Part shown: positions 17,412 through 28,999 of the stretch, piece by piece
Numbering within the stretch: position 1 is the stretch's first letter
Layout of the letters: every line of letters starts with the position of its first letter
Assembly: GCF_013184545.1 (NCBI RefSeq)
Contig: NZ_JAAOJA010000001.1
Location: 372,001-436,000, forward strand
Reading direction: 5' to 3'
Source of the DNA: Pseudomonas tumuqii
GTDB lineage: Bacteria; Pseudomonadota; Gammaproteobacteria; Pseudomonadales; Pseudomonadaceae
Length of the DNA: 64,000 nt
Position numbers and translations under genes: made by a program
The notes under the pieces: model-generated
Databases searched by the model: none
Told to the model about the DNA's origin: nothing
What the model saw: the letters and a program-made list of their open reading frames with translations, nothing else

Positions 17412-18497
17412 ATGATCGGTAATTTTTCCTTCACCCGGGCGCTGCCCCTGCTGTTCACGGCGCTGCTGTTGCCCGGTTGGGCGACGGCGCAGTCGGCGGC
17501 CGTTGCGCAGATTCCCTTGCTCGACCAGCCGGCGCTGCACAGCGCCAAGGCCCAGCGCTCGGTGCTGCTGGCGCTGACCCGCGCCGGCGAACGCCTGGTG
17601 GCGGTCGGCGAACGCGGCATCATTCTGCTCTCGGACGATTCCGGGGCTAGCTGGCGCCAGGCCCAGGTGCCGGCCAGCGTCAGCCTGACTTCGGTGCAGT
17701 TCGCCGATGCCGAACAGGGCTGGGCGGTGGGTCACCTCGGCGTCGTCCTGCACAGCGCGGACGGCGGCGAGACCTGGAACAAACAGTTGGACGGCGTGCA
17801 GGCCGCGCAGCTGGCGCTGCAGAGCGCCCAGCAAGGCGACGACGCCAAACTGCTCAAGGCCGCCGAATGGCTGGTCGCCGATGGCCCGGACAAACCCTTT
17901 CTCGACCTGTATTTCAGCGACATCCGGCACGGCTATATCGTCGGCGCCTACGGCCTGATCCTGCGCACCAGCGACGGCGGCGCCAGCTGGCAGGCGTGGA
18001 TGCACCAAGTCGATAACCCCGAGGGCCTCAACCTGTACGCCATTCGTGCCCTCGGCGATCAGCTGTTTATTGCTGGCGAGCGCGGTTTGCTGCTGCGCTC
18101 CAGCGATGGCGGGCAGTCCTTCCAGGCGCTGGAGTCGCCCTACGAGGGCAGTTTCTTCGGCCTGTTGGCCAGTCGCAGCGGGGGCCTGCTGGCCTACGGC
18201 CTGCGCGGCAATGCCTGGTGGTCGAGCGACCGCGGCGACAGTTGGCGCCAACTGGACACCGGCGTGGAGTCGGCCCTGGCCGCCGGCCTCGAGCTGAACG
18301 ACGGCCGCCTGCTGCTGGCCAGCCAGAGCGGCGAATTGCTGCTCAGCGGCGATGGCGGCGCGCATTTTGACCACCGACGCACCCGTGAGGGCGCGACTGT
18401 CGCCGCCGTCGCACAGGCGGCCGATGGCAGCCTGACCAGCGTCGGTCTGGGCGGCTTGTCCGCCCGCCAGGATATCCAGGCCGTGGCCCGCCCTTGA
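17412..18497 (+). CDS. YCF48/BNR-repeat secreted protein
   Basis: A 361-residue protein with a signal peptide (about residues 1-27, ending ATA-QS) and repeated Asp-box-like segments such as LLSDDSGASWRQAQ, LHSADGGETWNKQ, RTSDGGASWQAW and RSSDGGQSFQAL, which indicate a beta-propeller of the photosystem II stability factor/YCF48 type. Such proteins sit next to RND transporters in DUF1302/DUF1329 clusters and probably help assemble or gate the complex in the periplasm. ATG 17412 is preferred to GTG 17397 because GGAG is 5 bases before it. The transporter gene follows 16 bases after the stop. Confidence 0.8.
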   Translation: MIGNFSFTRALPLLFTALLLPGWATAQSAAVAQIPLLDQPALHSAKAQRSVLLALTRAGERLVAVGERGIILLSDDSGASWRQAQVPASVSLTSVQFADAEQGWAVGHLGVVLHSADGGETWNKQLDGVQAAQLALQSAQQGDDAKLLKAAEWLVADGPDKPFLDLYFSDIRHGYIVGAYGLILRTSDGGASWQAWMHQVDNPEGLNLYAIRALGDQLFIAGERGLLLRSSDGGQSFQALESPYEGSFFGLLASRSGGLLAYGLRGNAWWSSDRGDSWRQLDTGVESALAAGLELNDGRLLLASQSGELLLSGDGGAHFDHRRTREGATVAAVAQAADGSLTSVGLGGLSARQDIQAVARP

Positions 18498-18513
18498 GCG
18501 TTAGGAGTCAACT

Positions 18514-20949
18514 GTGAAATACGAAAAACCGTCGAGCGCAATGCACAGCCTGATCGGCCGCCTGGAAGACTTCGACCGCGCTTCGGGCAACCGGGTGGAG
18601 CGGGCGATCTTCAACCACCGGCCCTGGGTGATCCTGCTGTGCCTGTTGGCCACCCTGGTGCTCGGCTGGCAGGCCGCGGGCATCGGCATCAACGCCAGCT
18701 ACGAGAAGACCATCCCCAGCAAGCATCCCTTCGTGGTCAATTTCCTTGCCGAACGCAGCGAGCTGAGCGGCCTGGGCAACGCCCTGCGGATCGCCGTGAC
18801 GGCGGAGCAGGGCGATATCTTTAGCGCCGACTACCTCGACACCCTGGCCAGGCTTAACGATGAGATCTACCTGCTGCCAGGCGTCGACAAACCCTATATG
18901 AAGTCGCTGTGGACGCCGACCACCCGTTGGACCGCGGTGACCGAGGACGGCCTGGACGGCGGCACTGTGATCCCCGGCAGCTACGACGGCTCCGCGGCCA
19001 GCCTGGACGAGGTGCGCACCAACGTCGCCCGTTCCGGCGAGATCGGCCAACTGGTGGCGGCCAACTTCAAGTCCAGCGTGATCTACGTGCCGCTGCTGGA
19101 GATCAACCCGGAGACCGGCAAGGCGCTGGACGCCGGCGAGTTCTCGCGGCGCCTGGAGGCGTTGCGCGACAAGTACCAGAGCGAGCAGGTGCGCATCCAT
19201 ATCACCGGCTTCAGCAAGCTGATCGGCGACCTGATCGAAGGGCTGCTGCAGGTCGCGCTGTTCTTCGTCGCCGCGGTGGCGGTGACCATCGCCGTGCTGT
19301 TCTGGTACACCCGCTGCGTGCGCAGCACCTTCGCCGTGGTGCTCTGCTCGCTGGTCGGCGTGCTCTGGCAGGTCGGCCTGCTCGCGGCCATGGGCTACGA
19401 GCTGGACCCCTATTCGATTCTGGTGCCGTTCCTGGTGTTCGCCATCGGCATGAGCCACGGCTCGCAGAAGATGAACGGCATCATGCAGGACATCGGTCGC
19501 GGCATGCTGCCCTGGGTCGCCGCCCGGCTGACCTTCCGCCGTCTGTTCCTCGCCGGCCTGACCGCGCTGATCAGCGATGCGGTGGGCTTCGCCGTGCTGA
19601 TGGTGATCGAGATCCGGGTGATCCAGGACCTGGCGATCACCGCCAGCATCGGCGTCGCCGTGCTGATCCTGACCAATCTGGTGCTGCTGCCGGTGCTGCT
19701 CAGCTATATCGGCGTCAGCCCCAAGGCGGCGCAGCGCAGTTTGCAGGCTGAACAGGCCGACAGCGCCGGGCTGGCGCGGCATCCGTTATGGCGCCTGCTC
19801 GACCGTTTCACCACTCGCCGCTGGGCCGTCGCCGCCGTATTGCTCGGCCTGCTGTTGGCGCTGGTCGGCAAGGGCATCGGCAGCCAGTTGCAGATCGGCG
19901 ACCTCGACCCCGGCGCCCCTGAGCTGCGCGCGGATTCGCGCTACAACCGCGACGTGGAGTTCATGAACGACAACTACGCCGCCAGCTCGGACATCTTCGT
20001 GGTGATGATCCGCACCCCGGAGGATCAGTGCACCCGCTATGCCACCCTGTCGGCGGTGGACCAGTTGGCCTGGCGCCTGGAGCAACTGCCGGGGGTGGAG
20101 TCGACCAACTCGATGGCGGCGCTGAGCAAGATCGCCACCGCTGGCTACAACGAGGGCAACTTCAAGTGGTACGAGCTGGTGCCCAACGACGGTGCCCTCG
20201 GTGCGGTCCAGACCCGCGCGCCGCGCGAGCTGTTCAACCAGGGCTGCTCGCTGCTGTCGCTGTACGTCTACCTCGCCGACCACAAGGCCGAAACCCTGAA
20301 TAGGGTGGTGGCGACCAGCGAAGCCTTTATCGCCGAGCAACAGCTGCCGGAGGTCAAGTTCATGCTCGCCGCCGGCAGCGCCGGGATCGAGGCGGCGACC
20401 AATATCGTGGTCGAAAAGGCCATGCAGGAAATGCTCTATTGGGTCTACGGCGCGGTGATCCTGCTGTGCTGGGTAACCTTCCGCAGCTGGCGCGCGGTAC
20501 TGGCGGCGATCCTGCCGCTGATCCTCACCTCGATCCTCACCGAGGCGCTGATGGTCGGCCTGGGCATGGGCGTCAAGGTCGCCACCCTGCCGGTGATCGC
20601 CCTCGGCGTGGGCATCGGCATCGACTACGCGCTCTATGTGCTGAGCGTGATCCTGGCGCGCATGCGTGCCGGCGATTCGCTGTCCGAGGCCTACTACCGC
20701 GCGCTGCTGTTCACCGGCAAGGTGGTGCTGCTGACCGGCGTCACCCTGGCCATCGCCGTGGCCACCTGGGCCTTCTCGCCGATCAAGTTCCAGGCCGATA
20801 TGGGCATCCTGCTGGCCTTCATGTTCCTGATGAACATGCTCGGCGCGCTGATCCTGCTGCCGGCCCTGGCCTACTTTCTGTTGCCGCAGCGGGCCTTCGG
20901 CGCCAAGTCCGAAGCGCCTGCGCTGCCGCAGCCGAGCGGGGCGAGCTGA
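18514..20949 (+). CDS. RND/MMPL superfamily transporter
   Basis: An 811-residue inner-membrane transporter of the MMPL/HAE3-like type. One membrane helix lies at about 36-54, a periplasmic domain follows to about 240, five helices cluster at 245-400, a second half starts with a helix near 435, a second periplasmic domain follows, and the last five helices are at about 645-790. The duplicated layout is that of proton-driven RND proteins, but no adaptor (MFP) or TolC-like gene is nearby. GTG start at 18514 with TAGGAGT upstream. It probably works with the DUF1302, DUF1329 and YCF48-like proteins to move a hydrophobic compound across the envelope; direction and substrate are unknown. Confidence 0.85.
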   Translation: MKYEKPSSAMHSLIGRLEDFDRASGNRVERAIFNHRPWVILLCLLATLVLGWQAAGIGINASYEKTIPSKHPFVVNFLAERSELSGLGNALRIAVTAEQGDIFSADYLDTLARLNDEIYLLPGVDKPYMKSLWTPTTRWTAVTEDGLDGGTVIPGSYDGSAASLDEVRTNVARSGEIGQLVAANFKSSVIYVPLLEINPETGKALDAGEFSRRLEALRDKYQSEQVRIHITGFSKLIGDLIEGLLQVALFFVAAVAVTIAVLFWYTRCVRSTFAVVLCSLVGVLWQVGLLAAMGYELDPYSILVPFLVFAIGMSHGSQKMNGIMQDIGRGMLPWVAARLTFRRLFLAGLTALISDAVGFAVLMVIEIRVIQDLAITASIGVAVLILTNLVLLPVLLSYIGVSPKAAQRSLQAEQADSAGLARHPLWRLLDRFTTRRWAVAAVLLGLLLALVGKGIGSQLQIGDLDPGAPELRADSRYNRDVEFMNDNYAASSDIFVVMIRTPEDQCTRYATLSAVDQLAWRLEQLPGVESTNSMAALSKIATAGYNEGNFKWYELVPNDGALGAVQTRAPRELFNQGCSLLSLYVYLADHKAETLNRVVATSEAFIAEQQLPEVKFMLAAGSAGIEAATNIVVEKAMQEMLYWVYGAVILLCWVTFRSWRAVLAAILPLILTSILTEALMVGLGMGVKVATLPVIALGVGIGIDYALYVLSVILARMRAGDSLSEAYYRALLFTGKVVLLTGVTLAIAVATWAFSPIKFQADMGILLAFMFLMNMLGALILLPALAYFLLPQRAFGAKSEAPALPQPSGAS

Positions 20950-21687
20950 ATGCGCGCCCTGCAGGGCGGTTGCCTGAGCCTGTGGCTGCTGGCCTCCTCG
21001 ACGCTCTGGGCCGCGGCGCCGGCGCAGCAGTACCAGCAGCTGCGCAGCCAGGCGACCCTGCTGGCGGTCAACGCGCTGCTCTACTTCGACGCCGACCCGC
21101 GGCTGCAGCCCGATGCCAGGCACCTGACCAGCCTGCGCGAAGCACAGCAGCGCCTGGATGCCCTGGCCGTGGAGCTCGACCTGTCGGCGGACATGGGCGA
21201 CTCGCTGGCCAGCCTGAATGCCTGGCTGGACGATTTGCAGGCCTTGCGCCGTGACGAGGCACCGCGATACCCGCAGCTGCTGATCGGCCTGCTCGACAGC
21301 CGGGCGCAACTGGATCGGCAGGCGGCCGCAACTTACCAGCAAGGGCAGGATCAGTTGTCGCCCGCCGCGCGCTTGCTCAATCGGCAAAGTCTCGATATCG
21401 CCAGCCTGCTGCTGCATGCCCAGGCGCGCAGCGCGCGGGTGCTCGGCGACCATTCGCTGGCTTTCGCCGAGGCCGAGTTTGTCGCTCGCGACCGGGCCAT
21501 CGAACAGGGTTTCGCCGAGCTGATCAGTATCCTGCCGGAGCAGGCCGACAGGCTGCACAAGCAGCGCCTGGCCTACCGTTTCGTGCGCAAGCGCCTGCTC
21601 GATCGCGATCCGGGGAAGGTGATCGGCGGCCTGGAGCGCTACCTGGCCGGCATCGTCGTGGCGCTCGACGCGTTGGCGGCGCGCTAG
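20950..21687 (+). CDS. Secreted protein of unknown function
   Basis: A 245-residue protein with a signal peptide (MRALQGG... WAAA, about residues 1-22) and a mainly helical mature domain rich in Leu, Ala, Gln and Arg with possible coiled-coil segments. I do not recognise the family. Its ATG follows the transporter stop directly (TGAATG), so the two are translationally linked and it is probably a periplasmic accessory of the transporter. It is the last gene of the group; pobA converges from the other side. Confidence 0.7.
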   Translation: MRALQGGCLSLWLLASSTLWAAAPAQQYQQLRSQATLLAVNALLYFDADPRLQPDARHLTSLREAQQRLDALAVELDLSADMGDSLASLNAWLDDLQALRRDEAPRYPQLLIGLLDSRAQLDRQAAATYQQGQDQLSPAARLLNRQSLDIASLLLHAQARSARVLGDHSLAFAEAEFVARDRAIEQGFAELISILPEQADRLHKQRLAYRFVRKRLLDRDPGKVIGGLERYLAGIVVALDALAAR

Positions 21688-21715
21688 GGCTTATCGACTG
21701 GCGGCAGACCGGCAG

Positions 21716-21814
21716 GTAGGGTGCGCCGTGAGCACCGATTGCCTAAGGGCAGGTCGAGGCATGGATAACCGGCCGCAGCGACTCTGGCGTTCTGGTGCGC
21801 GCAGCGCACCCTAC
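21716..21814. repeat. GTAGGGTGCGC inverted pair
   Basis: The left arm starts GTAGGGTGCGCCGTGAGCAC at 21716 and the right arm ends GCAGCGCACCCTAC at 21814. It lies between the converging transporter-module and pobA genes; no separate rho-independent terminator was seen there. Confidence 0.75.
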
Positions 21815-21916
21815 GGGTTGTCGTCGGCGCTGGCGCCGTGCGCAGCATGGCCATTGTCGCTGCGCAAGGCGTCGGCGCGATGGCCGGCCGGGGCCTTGCG
21901 CGAACTGGCCGAAAAC

Positions 21917-24078
<2,162 letters not shown>

Positions 24079-24122
24079 GCTCGCCGGCCTCGCCTGGCTC
24101 GGGCCGCAAGAAGCAGGTGCGC

Positions 24123-25211
24123 CTACCTTCTGCTCAGCAGCACCCCGGCTTCCATGTGGTGGGTGTAGGGGAACTGGTCGAACAGCGCGCAGCGCGTGAC
24201 CCGGTGGGTGTCGCTGAGCTGGGCAATGTTGGCGGCCAGGGTCTCGGGGTTGCAGGAGATATAGAGGATGCGCTCGAAGCGTCGGGTCAGCTCGCAGGTG
24301 TCCGGGTCCATGCCGGCGCGCGGCGGGTCGACGAACACGCTGCCGAAGTCGTAGCTTTTCAGGTCGATGCCGGCCAGGCGGCGGAACGGCCGCACCTCGT
24401 TGAGTGCCTCGGTCAATTCTTCGGCGGACAGGCGCACCAGGCACACGTTGTCCACGCCGTTGTCGGCCAGATTGGCCAGGGCGGCGTTGACCGAGGATTT
24501 GCTGATCTCGGTGGCCAGCACCTTGCGCACCCGGGTGGCCAGCGGCAGGGTGAAATTGCCGTTGCCGCAGTACAGCTCCAGCAGGTCATCCTGGCGTTCG
24601 CCCAGTACCTCGTGGGCCCAGCCGAGCATCTTCTGGTTCACTTCGCCGTTGGGCTGGGTGAAGGCGCCTTCCGGTTGGCGATAGCTGAAGGTGCGGCCGG
24701 CCACCTGCAGCTGTTCCTCCACATAGTCCTTGCCGATGACGATGCGCTTGCCCTTGGAGCGGCCGATGAGGCTGACCTGCAGTTCGCCCGCGAGCTGCTC
24801 CGCCTCGGCGTGCCAGGCCGCGTCCAGCGGACGGTGATAGCACAGGGTGATCAGCGCATCGCCACTCAGGGTGGTGAGGAATTCGACCTGGAACAGCTTG
24901 AAAGAAAGCACCTCACTGGCCTGCCAGGCGGCTTTCAGGCGCGGCATCAGGGCATTGATCTGCGCGCTGGCGATGGGGAAGTCGTCGAAGAAGATCGGCG
25001 TGAACTTGTCGCCGGCTTCGAACATCGCGTAATGGCGCTTGCCGTCTTCGCGCCACAGGCGGAACTCGGCACGCAGGCGGTAGTGCTCGCGCGGCGATTC
25101 GAAGACTTCAGGCTCTGGAGCATCGAAGGGCGCCAGCAGCTCGACCAGGCGGGCTTTCTTTTCGGCGAGTTGGACGGCATAGCTGGCGGGATCGAACTGG
25201 GAACGGCTCAT
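24123..25211 (-). CDS. trmA: tRNA (uracil-5-)-methyltransferase TrmA
   Basis: A 362-residue enzyme making m5U54 in tRNA. The SAM-binding motif [14 protein letters not shown] starts at 212, DPPRAGMD lies at 295-302, and the nucleophilic Cys320 is in SCNPETL. Length and motifs distinguish it from the RlmC/RlmD paralogues, since it has no N-terminal iron-sulfur cysteines. The start at 25211 is chosen from the family; the frame stays open far upstream through the antisense of the NCS2 gene. Confidence 0.95.
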   Translation of the reverse strand: MSRSQFDPASYAVQLAEKKARLVELLAPFDAPEPEVFESPREHYRLRAEFRLWREDGKRHYAMFEAGDKFTPIFFDDFPIASAQINALMPRLKAAWQASEVLSFKLFQVEFLTTLSGDALITLCYHRPLDAAWHAEAEQLAGELQVSLIGRSKGKRIVIGKDYVEEQLQVAGRTFSYRQPEGAFTQPNGEVNQKMLGWAHEVLGERQDDLLELYCGNGNFTLPLATRVRKVLATEISKSSVNAALANLADNGVDNVCLVRLSAEELTEALNEVRPFRRLAGIDLKSYDFGSVFVDPPRAGMDPDTCELTRRFERILYISCNPETLAANIAQLSDTHRVTRCALFDQFPYTHHMEAGVLLSRR

Positions 25212-25236
25212 GGGAGACTCTATGAATAAGGCACTT

Positions 25237-25276
25237 GTAGGAGCGAACCATGATCGCGGGCATGGCCCGCTCCTAC
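25237..25276. repeat. Short GTAGGAGCG REP hairpin
   Basis: A 40-base hairpin starting GTAGGAGCGAACCATG and ending CATGGCCCGCTCCTAC, related to the 8246 family but with almost no loop. It lies between the NCS2 permease stop and the trmA start, both on the minus strand. Confidence 0.7.
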
Positions 25277-25294
25277 GGTAAATTGGTGGCGGTG

Positions 25295-26587
25295 TCAGGC
25301 GAACCAGCCCAGCTTGATCACGAACAACACCGACAACACCACCAGCGCCGGGTTGAGGTCGCGCCAGCGGCCGGCCAGCAGTTTGATCAGGGTCCAGGCG
25401 ATGAAGCCGAAGGCGATGCCGTTGGCGATCGAGAAGGTCAGCGGCATGGCCAGGGCGGCGATCACCACCGGCGCGGCAACGGTGAGGTCGTCCCAGTCTA
25501 TCTGCGCCAGGCTGCTCATCATCAGCACGGCGACGAACAGCAGCGCCGGCGCGGTGGCAAAGGCCGGCACGGCACCGGCCAGCGGGGCGAAGAACAGGCT
25601 GAGCAGGAACAGCAGGGCGACCACGCAGGCGGTCAGGCCGGTGCGCCCGCCGGCGGCGATGCCGGCGGCGGATTCGATGTAGCTGGTGGTGGTCGAGGTG
25701 CCCAGGGCGGCACCGGCCATGGTCGCCGTGCTGTCGGCCATCAGCGCACGACCGAGGCGCGGCATCTTGCCGTCCTGGTCCAGCAGGTCGGCCTTCTGCG
25801 CGACGCCGACCAGGGTGCCGGAAGTATCGAACAGGTCGACGAAGAGGAAGGCGAAGATCACGCTGAGCAGGCCGATGTCCAGGGCGCCCATGATGTCCAG
25901 TTGCAGCAGGGTCGGCAGCAGCGAGGGCGGCATCGACACCACGCCGCTGAGCTGCGACAGGCCGAGCAGGATCGACAGGCCGGTGACCAGCAGGATGCCG
26001 ATCATCACCGCACCCGTGACCTTGCGGTAGGCCAGGGCGGCAATCACGAAGAAGCCCAGGCAGGCCAGCAGCACGCCGCCCTGGCTCATGTCGCCGAGGG
26101 TCACCAGGGTGGCCGGATGGTCGACCACGATGCCGGCGTTCTTCAGCGCGATGATCGCCAGGAACAGGCCGATGCCGGCGGCGATACCGGCGCGCAGGGC
26201 CATGGGGATGCTGTTGATGATCCACTCGCGGATCCTGAAGATCGACAGGGCGAAGAAGATCACCCCGGAGAGGAACACCGCGCCTAGCGCCACCTGCCAG
26301 GTGTGGCCCATGGTCAGGACCACGGTGTAGGTGAAGAAGGCATTGAGGCCCATGCCCGGCGCCAGGGCGATCGGGTAGTTGGCCAGCAGGCCCATGATCG
26401 CCGAGCCGATGGCCGCGGCCAGGCAGGTGGCGACGAATACCGCGCCCTTGTCCATGCCGGTCTCGGCGAGCATGTTGGGATTGACGAAGAGGATGTAGGC
26501 CATGGTCAGGAAGGTGGTGAGTCCGGCCAGGATCTCGGTGCGTGCCGTGGTGTGATGCGCTTTGAGGTGGAAGATTCGTTCCAGCAT
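25295..26587 (-). CDS. NCS2 family purine permease (AzgA/GhxP-like)
   Basis: A 430-residue membrane protein with about 12-14 predicted helices. The N terminus ([35 protein letters not shown]) and the [10 protein letters not shown] segment are typical of the adenine/guanine/hypoxanthine branch of NCS2 proton symporters. Which purine it carries cannot be read from the sequence. It is divergent from the DJ-1 family gene. Confidence 0.88.
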   Translation of the reverse strand: MLERIFHLKAHHTTARTEILAGLTTFLTMAYILFVNPNMLAETGMDKGAVFVATCLAAAIGSAIMGLLANYPIALAPGMGLNAFFTYTVVLTMGHTWQVALGAVFLSGVIFFALSIFRIREWIINSIPMALRAGIAAGIGLFLAIIALKNAGIVVDHPATLVTLGDMSQGGVLLACLGFFVIAALAYRKVTGAVMIGILLVTGLSILLGLSQLSGVVSMPPSLLPTLLQLDIMGALDIGLLSVIFAFLFVDLFDTSGTLVGVAQKADLLDQDGKMPRLGRALMADSTATMAGAALGTSTTTSYIESAAGIAAGGRTGLTACVVALLFLLSLFFAPLAGAVPAFATAPALLFVAVLMMSSLAQIDWDDLTVAAPVVIAALAMPLTFSIANGIAFGFIAWTLIKLLAGRWRDLNPALVVLSVLFVIKLGWFA

Positions 26588-26661
26588 GCAGGACTCCCTG
26601 TGGCGTAATGAGGTTGTGAAAAACTATCTGTCACGCCTTCAATGTGCAGACCGAAAGCAAA

Positions 26662-26671
26662 GCACATGTGC
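26662..26671. promoter_or_regulatory. Palindrome in the NCS2/DJ-1 intergenic region
   Basis: GCACATGTGC is a perfect 10-base palindrome midway between two divergent genes. It is too short to assign to a regulator. Confidence 0.25.
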
Positions 26672-26781
26672 ACGATTTTGCTGGCGATCTGGAAAAAGGC
26701 GCGCATCATAACAGCTCGTCCGCAAGCGGTGCAGGCATGGCTCTGCGGGCGTTTTTCGTTGTGTGTTTCGAGGAGGCAAAC

Positions 26782-27336
26782 ATGACTTCACGTGCCCTTG
26801 TCACCATTGCCGATGGCGTCGAAGACATCGAATGCGTGACCCTGATCGACGTGCTGCGGCGCGCCGAGGTCGAGGTGGTGGTCGCCAGCATCGAAGGTCG
26901 GCGTATGGTCACCTGCGCCCGCGGCAGCCGCTTGACCGCCGATACCATGCTGGTCGACGTGCTGGCCCAGGAGTTCGACCTGATCGTCCTGCCCGGCGGC
27001 ATGCCCGGCGCGCAACGTTTGGCCGAGCATGAGCCGCTGGCCGAACGGGTGCGCCGACAGGCCAAGGCCGGCAAGTTGTTTGCCGCGATCTGCGCGGCGC
27101 CAGCGGTGGCCTTGCAGGCGTTCGGCGTGCTGCAGCAGCGGCGCATGACCTGCTACCCGAGCTTCAGCGAGCGCCTCAGCGGTTGCACCTTCGTCGACCA
27201 GCCGGTGGTGGTCGACGGTAACTGCATCACCAGCCAGGGCCCGGGCACCGCGCTCGAGTTCGCCCTGACCCTGGTCGAACTGCTGCGCGGCAAGGGTACG
27301 CGCAAGCAGGTGGCCGAGGCGATGCTGGTGCATTGA
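26782..27336 (+). CDS. DJ-1/PfpI family protein (YajL-like)
   Basis: A 184-residue protein of the DJ-1 superfamily with the reactive cysteine Cys104 in AAICAAPAVA, the acidic partner in GVEDIE (Glu14/Glu17 region) and the GGMPG turn at 72-76. Family members protect proteins against carbonyl and oxidative damage or act as chaperones. ATG 26782 follows a strong GAGGAGG; an open frame extends 46 codons further upstream but has no ribosome site. Confidence 0.88.
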   Translation: MTSRALVTIADGVEDIECVTLIDVLRRAEVEVVVASIEGRRMVTCARGSRLTADTMLVDVLAQEFDLIVLPGGMPGAQRLAEHEPLAERVRRQAKAGKLFAAICAAPAVALQAFGVLQQRRMTCYPSFSERLSGCTFVDQPVVVDGNCITSQGPGTALEFALTLVELLRGKGTRKQVAEAMLVH

Positions 27337-27438
27337 CGCGGGTCTCGGTCGGCACCCGCGCGTCGGGCTTACTCGCGCAGCAGTTCGCCGCCTTCCAGCC
27401 GCTGGCGGACCGTGCGCCAGACCCGGCTATGATTCAGC

Positions 27439-28689
27439 TCAACTAACTGGCGCAGCGCCTTGGCTTTCCCCGCGCGGTTCGCTCAGCTGATCGCGCTTTG
27501 CCAGTTCCGGGAACAGTTTGATCCAGGCGCCGGTGACCAGCAGGGCGCCGACCCCGCCGATCAGCACCGCCGGCACGGTGCCGAACCAGGCGGCGCTGAC
27601 CCCGGCACGGAACTCGCCGAGCTGGTTCGAGGCGCCGATGAACAGGCCGTTCACCGCGCCGACCCGGCCGCGCATTTCGTCCGGTGTCTGCAGCTGCACG
27701 AAGGCGCCGCGGATGACCATGCTGACCATGTCCGCCGCACCCAGCAGCACCAGGGTCGCCAGGCTGAACCAGAGCGAGGTGGACAGGCCGAAGCCGATGG
27801 TCGCCACGCCGAAGATCGCCACCGAGGTGAAGATCACCGGGCCGACCCGGCGTTCGATGGGGAAGTACGCCAGCCACAGCGACATCAGCAACGCGCCCAC
27901 CGCCGGCGCCGAGCGCAGCAAGCCGAGGCCCCAGGGGCCGGTGAGCAGGATGTCCTTGGCGAATACCGGCAGCAGCGCGGTGGCGCCGCCGAGCAACACC
28001 GCGAACATGTCCATGGAGATCGCGCCGAACACTGCGGGGCGGCTGCGGATAAAGCGAAAGCCGGCCAGCAGCGACTCCAGCGAAGCCTTCTGTTTCAGCG
28101 GCAGCTGGCGCGCCGGCAGGCTCAGCATCAGGCTCAGGGCGCCGATATACAGCAGCGCGGCGGGACCATAGACCCAGCCCGCATCCAGCGCAAAGAGCAG
28201 GCCGCCGAGCGCCGGCGCGACTATGGTCGCGGTCTGCATCGCCGAGGCGGAGGCGGCCACGGCGGCGGGAAACAGGCCAGGCGGCACTATGTTGGGCAGC
28301 AGCGCCTGGGTGGTGGGCATCTCGAAGGCGCGGGCGCTGCCGAGCAGGAAGGCGATCAGGAAGATCATCTCGCGGCTGAGGCTGTCCAGCGTAGTGCCGA
28401 TCAGCAGGGCCAGGGCGACCAGGCCCTGGCCGCCCTGGCACAGCGCGGCGACCTTGCGCCGGTCGAAGCGGTCCGCCACATGGCCGGTGAGCAGGATGAA
28501 CAGGATCCGCGGGAGAAACTCGACCAGGCCGACCAGGCCCAGGTCGAGCACGTTGCCGGTCAGCGTGTACAGCTGCCAGCCAATGGCCACGGTGAGCATC
28601 TGGAAGCCGCTGGCGGTGCCGACCCGGGCCAGCCAGAAGGCGATGAAGGGGCGCTGGTGACGCAGGAGCAGCTTGGCGTGGACGCTCAT
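27439..28689 (-). CDS. Major facilitator superfamily transporter (EntS/MdfA-like exporter)
   Basis: A 416-residue protein with about 12 helices. The loop GHVADRFDRRKVA after helix 2 is the MFS signature, and the overall pattern resembles the enterobactin exporter-like branch (DHA3-type). The substrate is unknown. No siderophore gene is near, so a role in iron transport is not supported. Confidence 0.85.
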   Translation of the reverse strand: MSVHAKLLLRHQRPFIAFWLARVGTASGFQMLTVAIGWQLYTLTGNVLDLGLVGLVEFLPRILFILLTGHVADRFDRRKVAALCQGGQGLVALALLIGTTLDSLSREMIFLIAFLLGSARAFEMPTTQALLPNIVPPGLFPAAVAASASAMQTATIVAPALGGLLFALDAGWVYGPAALLYIGALSLMLSLPARQLPLKQKASLESLLAGFRFIRSRPAVFGAISMDMFAVLLGGATALLPVFAKDILLTGPWGLGLLRSAPAVGALLMSLWLAYFPIERRVGPVIFTSVAIFGVATIGFGLSTSLWFSLATLVLLGAADMVSMVIRGAFVQLQTPDEMRGRVGAVNGLFIGASNQLGEFRAGVSAAWFGTVPAVLIGGVGALLVTGAWIKLFPELAKRDQLSEPRGESQGAAPVS

Positions 28690-28817
28690 GAGTTATTTAG
28701 ATAGCTAGCTACTGAAGGTGCGCCAGCCTAGCATGGCTGGCGGCCCGCACAAGTCTGCGGCGCGACAAATAACCACAGCGGCAAGCGCCGGAGGAGGCGC
28801 TACTCTCTAACCAATAC

Positions 28818-28831
28818 TTGATCCAGATCAA
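28818..28831. promoter_or_regulatory. Anr/FNR box upstream of cioAB
   Basis: TTGATCCAGATCAA is an exact match to the Anr/FNR consensus TTGAT-N4-ATCAA. It lies 169 bases before cioA in a 310-base gap with no gene, so the oxidase is probably oxygen-responsive. In P. aeruginosa Anr represses cioAB at low oxygen; whether the effect here is repression or activation is not visible. Confidence 0.8.
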
Positions 28832-28999
28832 AACCCGCATTGGGTTTTCCTGTAGCGGTCTTGGCCGCTGCGCCGCATCACCCCGGCAATAACAAGAACA
28901 ATTGCACCTTTTTGCGTTTGCGCTTCCCTATCAACAGGTGCGTGATCGGTAGGCGTGTGCACAGGGCTGTGCTCCGAATAACCTGAGTGAGGATGCTGC

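Noticed and set aside
25209..26225. Long minus-strand open frame extending trmA by 338 codons
   Set aside because: It is an out-of-frame shadow of the NCS2 permease gene; Arg- and Gly-rich and no homology, while TrmA begins at 25211.
27365..27480. About 38 open codons on the minus strand past the MFS gene, ending ...RQRLEGGELLRE, protein-like in composition
   Set aside because: The frame begins after a stop, has no ATG, GTG or TTG start and no ribosome site, and overlaps the MFS 3' end. It may be a relic but cannot be supported.
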